The position numbers were made by a program, and so were the translations under genes. A stretch of 64,000 nt of DNA, from contig NZ_CP152003.1 in the NCBI RefSeq assembly GCF_038595065.1, positions 910,001-974,000 of the forward strand, in the 5' to 3' direction. This document shows, in pieces, positions 16,064 through 24,973 of the stretch. Numbering within the stretch: position 1 is the stretch's first letter; each line of letters starts with the position of its first letter. The notes beneath the pieces are model-generated. The model made no database searches and was not told the origin of the DNA. It worked only from the letters and a program-made list of their open reading frames with translations. This DNA comes from Sutcliffiella sp. FSL R7-0096. GTDB taxonomy: Bacteria; Bacillota; Bacilli; Bacillales; Bacillaceae_I.

Positions 16064-16443
16064 CTTTTGTAAAAGTTGTTTTCGTGAACTTTGTTGCTTT
16101 TCGTATTTATAAACTTACAGTAATATTCCTTGCTGTCGTGCTCTTTTCCTGGTTATACATGAAAGCTAGCACTTTATTTTAGAGTTTCTAAGCTATGAAA
16201 AGTCCAAGTGCCGACTTTTTCCTGGCAAATAGCTCTATCTTTTAGAAAAGAGCTTTTGTAAAAGTTGTTTTCGTGAACTTTGTTGCTTTTTCGTATTTAT
16301 AAACTTACCGTAATATTCCTTGCTGTCGTGCTCTTTTCCTGGCTATACATGAAAGCTAGCACTTTATTTTAGAGTTTCTAAGCTATGAAAAGTCCAAATG
16401 CCGACTTTTTCCTGGCAAATAGCTACTATCTTTGAGAAAAGAG
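16064..16443. repeat. Tandem duplication of element C (189 + about 191 bp)
   Basis: Two almost identical copies run head to tail, starting at 16064 and 16253. Each contains GTGAACTTTGTTGCTTTT near one end, GAAAAGTCCAAGTGCCGACTTTTT as internal hairpin, and TAGAAAAGAGC or GAGAAAAGAGC at the other end. The second copy ends inside the amidase gene and supplies its stop codon. The pair fills the 376-bp gap between the peptidase start and the amidase stop. Confidence 0.85.
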
Positions 16444-17916
16444 CTTTTGAAAATTGGGTGCCCTGCGATGCTTTGTCGCCTGTTCATATCCGTAAGCAAT
16501 CTGAATGAGCGTGCTTTCTTCAAATGCTCTTGCCGTAAATGTCACACCAACCGGCTTTCCTTCCTTGGTGTAGCCACCCGGAACGGTAATGGACGGATAT
16601 CCTGCTTTAGCAGGGATGCCAGCACCGAAGTTATTCGGTGTTACTATTGCATCAAGTTGATGCTCTTCCATGACAGCATCCAGTCCTGCTTCCCTTGAGC
16701 GGTAAAGATCCTTTTCGCGGCTTGAAATATACTCTTCTTCGGTCAAAGTACCGCTGTGTTTTTCACTTTCCTCAAGGACGGTTTGCTTATACTGCAGCAT
16801 TCTGGCTGAATCTTTTTCATTAAATGCTATCAGTTCCTTTAAGCTCTTAATCGGAACGGAAGAGCTAGTATTGCGTAAATATGCGTTCAGGCTTGGTTTA
16901 AATTCATAAAAAAGTGTATGGTAATCCCATGGATCTTTTGCAAAAGGTATGTCTATGGAACCGAGCACTTCGGCACCTTGCTCACGGAGGCTTGCGATAG
17001 CCTCTTCCATGATGAGGCCTTCTTCATCTGAAAAATAAGTGAAATATGGGTCCCGAGCAACTCCTATGCGCATTCCTTTTAGTCCTTCTTTTAATAGGAA
17101 GGAAGTATAGGAGATGCCAGGGGTTGGATTCGCCATGGTGGCCGGGTCCTTCTCATCCACTTCTGTCAACGCACTTAGCAGGATAGCGGCATCTGTGACG
17201 GTTTTGGTCAGTGGGCCTGCGGTATCTTGACTGAAGGAAATGGGAATGATGCCCCTGCGGCTGATCAGTCCGACAGTTGGTTTAATCCCCACAACCGAGT
17301 TGGAGCTTGCCGGACTCAAAATGGAACCGGAAGTCTCCGTACCGATGGCAGCCGCTGCAAAGCCGGCCGCGACCGCAGAACCGGAACCGCTGCTAGAACC
17401 ACCGACATCAAAATGACCAGGACCATATGGATTGAGGACTTGTCCGCCTCTTGAGCTATAGCCATTCGGCATCTTTTCTGTCATGAAATTGGCCCATTCC
17501 GTCATGTTCGCTTTCCCGAGGATGACAGCACCTGCTGCCCTGAGTTGGCTTGCAACAGCGGAATCCTCTGCTGCTACATGATCTTCCAATGCGAGCGAGC
17601 CGGCGCTAGTGTGCATGTTGTCTCCGGTGTCGATATTGTCCTTCACTAGCACTGGTATACCATGGAGGGGACCGCGTGCTCCGGATTTTTTCCTTTCAAG
17701 GTCGAGCGCTTCCGCAATAAAGACAGCATCGGGATTGATTTCGAGGACCGAGTTGAGCGTCGGCCCTTTTTTGTCATATTGACTGATGCGATGAAGATAC
17801 ATCAGAACCAGCTCTTTGGAGGTCACTTCGCCATTTTTCATTGAGGCCTGCAACTCCTCAATGGTCGCATTCGGCAACCAATCTTCCACAAGCTTAGAGA
17901 GTTTCGGGTGGTACAT
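16426..17916 (-). CDS. Amidase (amidase-signature family)
   Basis: A 496-residue amide hydrolase. The Ser-cisSer-Lys triad is readable: K in [11 protein letters not shown] (about 91), the glycine/serine-rich signature [16 protein letters not shown] (about 173-188) with the cis-Ser, and [13 protein letters not shown] with the nucleophile Ser (about 197). The substrate is unknown; relatives range from GatA to aliphatic amidases, and no gatB or gatC is adjacent. AAAGGAGG precedes the ATG. The last codons (KLFSQR, then stop) are made of element C sequence, so the natural C terminus appears to have been replaced by a repeat. Confidence 0.9.
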   Translation of the reverse strand: MYHPKLSKLVEDWLPNATIEELQASMKNGEVTSKELVLMYLHRISQYDKKGPTLNSVLEINPDAVFIAEALDLERKKSGARGPLHGIPVLVKDNIDTGDNMHTSAGSLALEDHVAAEDSAVASQLRAAGAVILGKANMTEWANFMTEKMPNGYSSRGGQVLNPYGPGHFDVGGSSSGSGSAVAAGFAAAAIGTETSGSILSPASSNSVVGIKPTVGLISRRGIIPISFSQDTAGPLTKTVTDAAILLSALTEVDEKDPATMANPTPGISYTSFLLKEGLKGMRIGVARDPYFTYFSDEEGLIMEEAIASLREQGAEVLGSIDIPFAKDPWDYHTLFYEFKPSLNAYLRNTSSSVPIKSLKELIAFNEKDSARMLQYKQTVLEESEKHSGTLTEEEYISSREKDLYRSREAGLDAVMEEHQLDAIVTPNNFGAGIPAKAGYPSITVPGGYTKEGKPVGVTFTARAFEESTLIQIAYGYEQATKHRRAPNFQKLFSQR

Positions 17917-17981
17917 CAGAATAACCTCCTTTATAATTTGGGATATAAAATGGAAAAAATGTTTATATACTTACAGACTCT

Positions 17982-18112
17982 ACCCTGTTGATTTGAGCGG
18001 AAGGCGCTTGACTCCTGCGGGAGGAAGGGACAGAGGAGCCCCCCAAGCGTTGTGAGGAGGCTCCCGGACCGCCCGCGGAAAGCAAGCGTCTGGAGCGCAA
18101 ATCAACAGGGAG
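17982..18112. repeat. Element B copy
   Basis: A 131-bp GC-rich element with long inverted ends: ACCCTGTTGATTTG at one end and CAAATCAACAGGG at the other. Internal blocks include CTGCGGGAGGAAGGGACAG and GAGGAGGCTCCCGGACCGCC, shared with copies at 195, 23626, 50860 and 52143. It lies in the divergent gap between the amidase and ABC transporter genes. Confidence 0.8.
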
Positions 18113-18228
18113 TGGTGTGAAGTTAACTACAACTTTTTTCAACTTCCTACCAATAATAATAATTCAAACTATTTAAAAAACATAGTAATAAAGGTATGAT
18201 AATAAGATAATATATAAATTTCAAGATA

Positions 18229-18246
18229 TTCGTTTCGCTAAACGAA
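18229..18246. promoter_or_regulatory. Palindrome upstream of the ABC transporter pair
   Basis: Perfect 7-4-7 inverted repeat TTCGTTT-N4-AAACGAA, about 80 nt before the first ABC gene. It has the size of a MarR- or TetR-type operator; the regulator is not in the window. Confidence 0.4.
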
Positions 18247-18324
18247 GGATCGTTTGTGCGTCAAATAGATTTCACCGTTTCAACGCAGACTAAACAGAGT
18301 GAATGGTTTGGAGGATCAAGTATT

Positions 18325-20067
18325 ATGGGGAAAATATTTTCGTATTTAAAGCCGTATAAGCTGGCAGTGGCAATCGCCTTGTTCCTGATGCTGACAGAAC
18401 TTGTCGTGGAACTCATGCATCCTTTGCTCATGGCAAAAATCATTGATGAGGGAATATTGACAGGGGACTTGGATGCAGTCATGAAGTGGGGGGGCATCAT
18501 GGTGCTGTTCTCCTTTATCGCTTTTGCGGCAGGTATCATCAATTCCTTTTTTGCAGCCCATGTCAGTCAAAGTTTTGGGTTCGATATAAGAAGGGGACTG
18601 TTTGGGAAGATACAATCGTTTTCGTTTGCGAACTTTAGTTTGTTTCCGACATCGTCGTTAATTACACGGATGACCAATGATGTCACGCAAATTCAAAATA
18701 CCGTATTCATGAGCTTGCGGATCATGTTGCGCGCACCATTACTTGTCATCGGTGGGGTAGTGATGGCATTGATTGTCAACTGGCAATTGGCGCTGTTCCT
18801 TGTTATCGGTGTACCTGTCCTTTTCATCTTCCTTGTCTGGGTGATGAAAAAAGGTGGTGCATTATTCAAATCGGTACAAGAAAAACTCGATGGTGTGAAT
18901 AATGTCATGAGGGAAAACCTTGGCGGAATTCGTTTGATTAAAGCCTTTCTCCGTAAAAAACATGAAATGAAGCGCTTTGATAACGCAAGTGAAGAATTGA
19001 AGGACCAGACTGTCTCCGCTCTTCGCTTAATGGAAATAACCATGCCGATTCTCCTGCTTATCATGAACGGAAGTATCCTTGCTGTCCTTTGGTTCGGGAG
19101 CATTGGCGTCACAAACGGAGGAGCACAGGTCGGAGAGGTGGTTGCGATCGTCAACTATGCAACCAGGATCACCGGGGCACTTTCCATCTTTTCTTTTATC
19201 ATCATGGCATTTGCCCGTGCAAAAGCATCGGCTCACCGGATAACGGATGTATTGGAAGAGGAAATAGATTTAGTGGATAAAGTGGATGTGGATAAGGAAG
19301 CTTCCTTTGAATCTGGGGAAATAGAATTTGATCAAGTTTTCTTCCATTACCCAAATACCGACGTGCCGGTGTTAGAGGATATCTCTTTCCATGCTGAGGC
19401 TGGTTCCACAGTCGCTATCATGGGGGCCACTGGTGCAGGGAAATCCTCTTTGTTTCAGTTGATACCAAGGTTATATGATATTGACAAGGGAACCATACGG
19501 GTAGATGGGAAGAATCTAACCGACTTGTCCTTGAAGGGTCTCCGTAAAAAAATCGGATATGTCCCACAGGAAGCCCTTCTTTTTTCCGGCTCGGTAAAAG
19601 ACAATATCGCCTGGGGAAAAGAGGATGCGACATTGGAGGAAATCATCCAGGTCGCAAAGGATGCGCAAATCCATGAGACGATTGACCGTTTGCCAAACAA
19701 GTACGAGACAGTGCTTGGACAAAAAGGCGTTAATTTGTCCGGAGGTCAGAAACAAAGGTTATCCATTGCGCGCGCCCTTGTAAGAAAACCGAAGATACTC
19801 ATGCTCGATGACAGTACGAGTGCGCTTGATTTGAAAACAGAAGCAAAACTGCTCACCGCTATAAAGAACTATCAATGCACGATGTTTATTGTGACACAAA
19901 AAGTTAGTACGGCAATGGAAGCCGATAAGATATTACTGATAGAAGACGGCAGGCTGCTAGAAGAGGGAAGTCATGAGAATCTGCTTGCAACCTCTAAACT
20001 ATATCAGAAAATCTATCAGTCACAGTTTGGAACGGAGGTGACAGAGCATGTCGAAGCGTATAAGTAG
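18325..20067 (+). CDS. yfiB: ABC exporter half-transporter (YfiB-like)
   Basis: A 580-residue fused permease-ATPase. Six membrane helices occupy about residues 15-300, with the exporter coupling motifs FGFDIRRGLF and TSSLITRMTNDVTQIQ. The ATPase has a Walker A loop GATGAGKSS (near 372), a Q-loop YVPQEALLFSGSV, the signature NLSGGQKQR and Walker B ILMLDDSTSALD. The residue after Walker B is Asp rather than the usual catalytic Glu, and the H-loop reads VTQK with Gln for His. These are hallmarks of the degenerate half of a heterodimeric exporter. GGAGG precedes ATG 18325; GTG 18256 also has an AAGGAT and would add 23 residues. It overlaps the partner gene by 20 nt. Confidence 0.88.
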   Translation: MGKIFSYLKPYKLAVAIALFLMLTELVVELMHPLLMAKIIDEGILTGDLDAVMKWGGIMVLFSFIAFAAGIINSFFAAHVSQSFGFDIRRGLFGKIQSFSFANFSLFPTSSLITRMTNDVTQIQNTVFMSLRIMLRAPLLVIGGVVMALIVNWQLALFLVIGVPVLFIFLVWVMKKGGALFKSVQEKLDGVNNVMRENLGGIRLIKAFLRKKHEMKRFDNASEELKDQTVSALRLMEITMPILLLIMNGSILAVLWFGSIGVTNGGAQVGEVVAIVNYATRITGALSIFSFIIMAFARAKASAHRITDVLEEEIDLVDKVDVDKEASFESGEIEFDQVFFHYPNTDVPVLEDISFHAEAGSTVAIMGATGAGKSSLFQLIPRLYDIDKGTIRVDGKNLTDLSLKGLRKKIGYVPQEALLFSGSVKDNIAWGKEDATLEEIIQVAKDAQIHETIDRLPNKYETVLGQKGVNLSGGQKQRLSIARALVRKPKILMLDDSTSALDLKTEAKLLTAIKNYQCTMFIVTQKVSTAMEADKILLIEDGRLLEEGSHENLLATSKLYQKIYQSQFGTEVTEHVEAYK

Positions 20068-21856
20068 CAGCGCAGCCGTTGCGGGTAAGGCCAATCCGAA
20101 GCCCAAAGCCAAGGACTGGAAAGGAACCATCAAACGGGTTTGGCGCTACCTTGGGGAAAACAAAGGACTATTGATGCTTGTTCTGCTAATGGTGTTCGTA
20201 AGCTCAGCACTTGGATTATTGGGGCCTTTTATTGTAGGGATGGCCATTGATAATTATGTGGTGGAACAGAACACTGCCGGTCTTTTAAATGTCTTGATTG
20301 GCCTTGTTTTTATCTATATATTCTACTCTTTGTCCATGTGGCTTCAAAACTACTGGATGGTGGGCATTGCACAGAATACCGTTCTGAAAATGCGGACGCA
20401 GTTGTTTGAGCACCTGCATAAGCTTCCGATCCCTTATTTTGATAAAAGGCAGCATGGGGAAATGATGAGCCGGGTGACAAATGATATGGAGAATGTCAGC
20501 TCCACCCTGAACAGCTCAGTCATTCAGATATTCTCCAGTATCCTGACACTCGTTGGAACAGTGTCTGTCATGTTATATCTCAGTCCCTTACTGACTGCGA
20601 TAACCTTGATTATTGTACCTGTCATGTTTCTAGGATTAAAGTGGATTACGAATCGGACAGGTCCGCTTTTCAAACAGACCCAAAAAAATCTCGGTGAGTT
20701 AAATGGATACATTGAAGAAACCATTTCCGGCCAGCGGATTGTCAAAACATTTTCGCAGGAAGACAAGGTAATGGAAGAGTTTACGGAAAAAAGCTTAAAA
20801 CTCAAAAAATCCGCTTACTGGGCCCAGACTTATTCAGGGTTTATACCCAAGTTGATGAACATGCTGAATAACTTGAGCTTTGCTATCATTGCTGGTGTCG
20901 GCGGCCTCTTGGCATTAAATACACAGTCAGGTATCACCATTGGTGTCATCGTTATTTTTGCAGAGTATTCAAGACAATTCACGCGCCCGCTGAATGACCT
21001 TGCCAATCAGTTCAACACATTGTTGTCCGCTGTCGCGGGAGCGGAGCGCGTGTTTGATGTATTGGATGAAGAAGAGGAAGAAAGTGATGAAACAGAAGCA
21101 ATCGAGTTGGATTCTGTAAAAGGAGAAGTGGAATTCCGTGATGCGACGTTCTCCTATGAAGATGATGACACGACTATCCGTAATATCAGTTTCCACGTAG
21201 ATGCAGGGGAGACCGTAGCATTTGTAGGGCCAACTGGTGCAGGAAAGACTACTGTCATCAATCTGATTTCCCGTTTCTATGATCTGGACAGCGGGACCAT
21301 CCTATTAGATGGCCATCCGATCAACAGGATAAAGCGCTCGAATTTGCGTAAGCATATGGCCTTCGTTTTGCAGGATTCTTTCCTATTTGAAGGGACTGTT
21401 CGGGAAAACATCCGATACGGACGTCTGGATGCGACGGATGAGGAAGTGGAGGAAGCGGCTAAAATGGCGAATGCCCATTCCTTTATCAGGAAATTGCCAG
21501 GTGGGTATGATTTTAGGTTGAAGCAGGATGGAAGTGGAATCAGTCAAGGACAAAAGCAATTGCTTTCCATTGCAAGAGCAGTCCTGGCAAATCCGACGAT
21601 CCTGGTTTTAGATGAAGCAACAAGCAGTATTGATACGATAACGGAAATGAAAATTCAAGAGGCGCTCCAACGCTTGATGGAAGGACGAACAAGCTTTGTC
21701 ATCGCCCATCGTTTGAATACCATCCAAAGTGCCGACCAGATTCTGGTGCTGAAGGAAGGAGAAATCATTGAAAAAGGCTCCCATGATGATTTGCTAAAAG
21801 AACAAGGATTTTATTACGAGTTATTTACGAGTCAGTTGAAAAAGGAAGTAGGATAA
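20048..21856 (+). CDS. yfiC: ABC exporter half-transporter (YfiC-like), catalytic partner
   Basis: A 602-residue permease-ATPase, partner of the preceding gene. A basic N-terminal extension (about 35 residues) precedes six membrane helices. The ATPase has Walker A GPTGAGKTT, Q-loop FVLQDSFLFEGTV, Walker B ILVLDEATSSID with the catalytic Glu, and H-loop VIAHRLNT. The signature reads GISQGQKQL, with SQGQ instead of SGGQ. So this subunit has the intact Glu and His but an altered signature, while the partner has a canonical signature but altered Glu and His. That gives one consensus and one degenerate ATP site, the known layout of BmrCD- and YfiBC-type exporters. GGAGGTGAC precedes the ATG inside the first gene. 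Confidence 0.9.
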   Translation: MSKRISSSAAVAGKANPKPKAKDWKGTIKRVWRYLGENKGLLMLVLLMVFVSSALGLLGPFIVGMAIDNYVVEQNTAGLLNVLIGLVFIYIFYSLSMWLQNYWMVGIAQNTVLKMRTQLFEHLHKLPIPYFDKRQHGEMMSRVTNDMENVSSTLNSSVIQIFSSILTLVGTVSVMLYLSPLLTAITLIIVPVMFLGLKWITNRTGPLFKQTQKNLGELNGYIEETISGQRIVKTFSQEDKVMEEFTEKSLKLKKSAYWAQTYSGFIPKLMNMLNNLSFAIIAGVGGLLALNTQSGITIGVIVIFAEYSRQFTRPLNDLANQFNTLLSAVAGAERVFDVLDEEEEESDETEAIELDSVKGEVEFRDATFSYEDDDTTIRNISFHVDAGETVAFVGPTGAGKTTVINLISRFYDLDSGTILLDGHPINRIKRSNLRKHMAFVLQDSFLFEGTVRENIRYGRLDATDEEVEEAAKMANAHSFIRKLPGGYDFRLKQDGSGISQGQKQLLSIARAVLANPTILVLDEATSSIDTITEMKIQEALQRLMEGRTSFVIAHRLNTIQSADQILVLKEGEIIEKGSHDDLLKEQGFYYELFTSQLKKEVG

Positions 21857-21870
21857 AAGGGACGGTTGTC

Positions 21871-21917
21871 ACTCCGGTACGTTCATGAAGAACTTTCGTG
21901 AACTTGCCGGAGTTTTT
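21871..21917 (+). terminator. Terminator of the ABC exporter operon
   Basis: Long imperfect stem ACTCCGG...CCGGAGT with an inner GTTCATGA/TCGTGAAC arm, followed by TTTTT. Confidence 0.85.
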
Positions 21918-22017
21918 GGTTGTCTAAAAAATAAAAAAACATCGGAATTTTCCCGGGAAATACGTCGCTATATAAAGATTCATGTCAGATTAGCGCACAT
22001 GATAATAGAGACATGTA

Positions 22018-22046
22018 TTGTCTATTTTCCGAATATGATTTATAAT
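22018..22046 (+). promoter_or_regulatory. Sigma-A type promoter of the AGCS symporter
   Basis: TTGTCT (22018-22023) and TATAAT (22041-22046) separated by 17 bp, about 55 nt before the start codon. Confidence 0.65.
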
Positions 22047-22101
22047 GCAGTACAGAATGAAAATTCTAAATATTACAAATGTGTTAAAGGGGGATTACAA
22101 T

Positions 22102-23577
22102 TTGGAAGCATTTTTTGAAAATCCGATTGGCGGCCTAGTAAATCTTCTATGGAGTACACCAATGATAGTCTTCTGTCTTGGGGTCGGATTGTTATTTACC
22201 ATTTTGACAAAATTTGTACAAGTAAGACTGTTCGGAGACATGATCAAGCAATTATTCTCCGGTAAAGCTTCCAGCGCAGGGGTTTCCTCGTTTCAGGCCT
22301 TATCTATTTCTTTATCGGGACGTGTAGGAACCGGTAATATCGCTGGTACAGCAACAGCTATCGCAATGGGGGGACCTGGTGCGGTATTTTGGATGTGGAT
22401 GATCGCATTCATCGGAGCATCAAGTGCCTTTGTTGAATCCACTCTTGCTCAGGTTTACAAATCGAAGCAGGAAGGGGAATACCGCGGGGGGCCAGCCTAT
22501 TATATCGAGAAAGGTATCGGCTGGAGATGGTATGGTATCATCTTTGCTTTTGCGGCTCTTTTAGCCATGAGTTTATTGATGCCTGGTTTGCAGGCGAATG
22601 CAATCGGCTCCGGTTTGAACAATGCATTTGGAATTAACAAGCAAATAATCGCCATCTCGTTGGTAGTCATCATCGGACTAATCATCTTTGGTGGAGTAAA
22701 GCGTATCGCCTCTGTTGCGCAATTTGTTGTACCATTCATGGCAGTGGCGTATGTGTTAGTATCTTTATTTATCATCATTTTAAATATCACTGAACTTCCT
22801 GCAGTATTCGGATTGATTTTCCGTAGTGCCTTTGCGGTTGATTCCGCATTCGGTGGAATTGTCGGGGCAGCCATTGCGTGGGGTGTAAAGCGCGGAATCT
22901 TCTCGAACGAAGCAGGACAAGGAACTGGACCACATGCTGCAGCAGCTGCTGAGGTATCGCATCCAGCTAAGCAAGGTTTGGTTCAGGCATTCTCTGTTTA
23001 TATCGATACGATTTTAGTTTGTTCGGCTACGGCATTTATGATTCTATTCACAGGATCTTACAATGTTGTCGACCCTGAAAACGAAGGACAGTTCCTTCGT
23101 AATAACCTTGGAGATGCGGTAGAGGCGGGTCCAGCCTATACACAGGCTGCCGTTGAATCTGTGATTCCAGGCTTCGGTGCCGGCTTTGTAGGTATCGCTT
23201 TGTTGTTCTTTGCTTTCACAACCATCATGGCCTATTATTACATTGCAGAAACAAATGTTGCCTACTTGATGCGTGGACGAAGCAATAAGATTCCTATGTT
23301 TATTCTGAAGGTAGTTCTTTTAATGGCCACTTACTTTGGGGTGGTAAGAACGACCCAGGTTGCTTGGGATCTTGGGGACGTTGGACTTGGTATCATGGTC
23401 TGGCTCAACCTCATTGCGTTGCTCCTGTTGGCAAAACCTGCACTTGCTGTATTGAAGGATTATGATGAGCAAAGAAAGCAGGGGCTGGATCCGACATTTA
23501 ACCCTGAGAAGTTGGGAATTAAAAATGCGGAGTTCTGGACGGAAGAATACAAGAAGGACGATGAAAGAGCTTCTTAA
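22102..23577 (+). CDS. Sodium:alanine/glycine symporter (AGCS family)
   Basis: A 491-residue membrane protein with about 11 helices. AGCS landmarks are GRVGTGNIAGTATAIAMGGPGAVFWMWM (glycine-rich substrate/sodium loop, near 75-100), YRGGPAYYIEKG, and GVKRGIFSNEAGQGTGPHAAAAA in the second half. It imports small amino acids with Na+. The TTG at 22102 is the likely start because AAGGGGG lies just upstream; an ATG at 22045 would place the promoter -10 inside the gene. B. subtilis AlsT and GlyP-like carriers are relatives; specificity between Ala, Gly and Gln is not readable. Confidence 0.9.
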   Translation: MEAFFENPIGGLVNLLWSTPMIVFCLGVGLLFTILTKFVQVRLFGDMIKQLFSGKASSAGVSSFQALSISLSGRVGTGNIAGTATAIAMGGPGAVFWMWMIAFIGASSAFVESTLAQVYKSKQEGEYRGGPAYYIEKGIGWRWYGIIFAFAALLAMSLLMPGLQANAIGSGLNNAFGINKQIIAISLVVIIGLIIFGGVKRIASVAQFVVPFMAVAYVLVSLFIIILNITELPAVFGLIFRSAFAVDSAFGGIVGAAIAWGVKRGIFSNEAGQGTGPHAAAAAEVSHPAKQGLVQAFSVYIDTILVCSATAFMILFTGSYNVVDPENEGQFLRNNLGDAVEAGPAYTQAAVESVIPGFGAGFVGIALLFFAFTTIMAYYYIAETNVAYLMRGRSNKIPMFILKVVLLMATYFGVVRTTQVAWDLGDVGLGIMVWLNLIALLLLAKPALAVLKDYDEQRKQGLDPTFNPEKLGIKNAEFWTEEYKKDDERAS

Positions 23578-23589
23578 TAAATAATGCTG

Positions 23590-23623
23590 AAAGCCCTCAC
23601 CATTCAATGTGGTGAGGGCTTTT
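23590..23623 (+). terminator. Terminator of the AGCS symporter gene
   Basis: Stem AAAGCCCTCACC/GGTGAGGGCTTT followed by T. Confidence 0.85.
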
Positions 23624-23625
23624 GT

Positions 23626-23750
23626 GCTGTTGATTTCCGTTCCAGGGGCTTCGCTTTTGGGCGGTCCGGGAGCCTCCTCGCTTTGTTGCGGGGCTCAAGA
23701 TTGTCACTACCCTCCCGCTGGAGTCTTCGCCTATTGCGCCAATCAACAGC
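23626..23750. repeat. Element B copy
   Basis: Runs from GCTGTTGATTTCCGTTCC to CCAATCAACAGC, with GGGCGGTCCGGGAGCCTCC inside. The flank TAGAAATCATCTAA that follows is shared with the copy ending at 52276, so the repeated unit reaches into the 3' end of the EAL gene. Confidence 0.8.
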
Positions 23751-23756
23751 TAGAAA

Positions 23757-24758
23757 TCATCTAATAGGTATGTAATTAGATACTTCAGTTGCTTTGCCTT
23801 TATGCCTCCGTTCCAAGATATCGGGTCCAGGCTTTCCAATCAGATATCCTTGACCGTAATGGATGCCGATATTACGGCAGAATTCCAATTCTTCTTTTCT
23901 CTCGATTCCTTCGGCCAACACTTTGATGTTTAGTTTGGCAGCGACCCTTACAACGCTTTTTAGGAAAAGTTGCTTCTCGAGAATGGAATCACAATGTGAT
24001 ACATACTCTCTGTCTATCTTCACAAAATCTGGTTGAAGCTTTTCCAGCACTTCCAAAGTGGCATATCCTGCTCCAACATCGTCTAACGCAACTTGCATCC
24101 CTGATTTTTTATACGTTTTGAAAATGGATTCCAGGTGGTCGATATCATGGATTTGTTCCGACTCTACTACTTCAAAAACAAGCTGACTTGGGAGCACACT
24201 GTTCTCACTTACGATTTTAAAGGTGTGCTGCAGACAGAATTCCGGGTTGTAAATGGAAGAAGGTAGAAAGTTGACGAACAATTTCACTTCTTCGGGAAGC
24301 TGCTTTCTGCTGGCGGCAACGATGGAACTCTCCCGTGCTTTTTGATCTAGGTAATTATGAAAATTTGTTTCACGGGCAAACTCAAATAGCTTAAATGGTG
24401 GAAGGGAATTCCCCTGCCATTGAGGTCGCAGCAGGCACTCATAGGCAAACAGTTCATCCCTGTTCTGTAAATCAATGATTGGCTGAAAATGTGTGGTGAA
24501 GGATCGTTCCACAATTAGTTCTAACAGTTCATGATTCTGTACTAATTTCAAAAAATGTTCTGGTGAATAATTGCCCCGCATAGAAGAGGTTCTTACGAAA
24601 AGCTCGGAAGAATTACTTTTAAATATGAGTCTTTGAATCTCCTGTTCCAACTCTGCAATGGTATGGTAGATAACCACTACTTGCTTATCCCCATCTTGAA
24701 TCAATAGTGTTCCTGACTGCTCAATGATGTCAGGTACCCCGCAATCTGTACAGTACAT
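23757..24758 (-). CDS. EAL-domain cyclic-di-GMP phosphodiesterase
   Basis: A 333-residue protein. An N-terminal segment (1-85) begins with CTDC, a possible metal or redox pair, and is followed by a complete EAL domain. Catalytic residues are all in place: E107 with R111 (ECLLR, the EAL motif), N163, E196, D226-D227 (DDVGAGYA in place of DDFGTGYS), K247, E283 and Q303. So it should hydrolyse c-di-GMP to pGpG in the cytoplasm, lowering the signal for biofilm formation. There is no GGDEF domain. AGAGGTGGAG precedes the ATG. The last few codons fall in sequence shared with an element B flank elsewhere. Confidence 0.9.
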   Translation of the reverse strand: MYCTDCGVPDIIEQSGTLLIQDGDKQVVVIYHTIAELEQEIQRLIFKSNSSELFVRTSSMRGNYSPEHFLKLVQNHELLELIVERSFTTHFQPIIDLQNRDELFAYECLLRPQWQGNSLPPFKLFEFARETNFHNYLDQKARESSIVAASRKQLPEEVKLFVNFLPSSIYNPEFCLQHTFKIVSENSVLPSQLVFEVVESEQIHDIDHLESIFKTYKKSGMQVALDDVGAGYATLEVLEKLQPDFVKIDREYVSHCDSILEKQLFLKSVVRVAAKLNIKVLAEGIERKEELEFCRNIGIHYGQGYLIGKPGPDILERRHKGKATEVSNYIPIR

Positions 24759-24921
24759 GTATCTCCACCTCTTTCAAATAGAATGATAGGATAATTTTAC
24801 TACTAAGTTAGGAGATAGTGGGAAATCAAGCGTGAAATGTTGAAAAAAAAGGTTTGAATGGAGAATGACTAGTAAAATATATACACTTTTCGGTCGAACG
24901 AACAAGGGTTTTCTCTATAGG

Positions 24922-24928
24922 TGTCGAA
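24922..24928 (+). promoter_or_regulatory. Spo0A box upstream of the KinB-like kinase
   Basis: TGTCGAA is a perfect match to the 0A-box core, 45 nt before the kinase start. A seven-base match can occur by chance; the support comes from its place before a sporulation-kinase-like gene. Confidence 0.5.
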
Positions 24929-24973
24929 ACACTATAAACATACACTTATTGCTGAAGTTAGGAGCGGGCTGAA

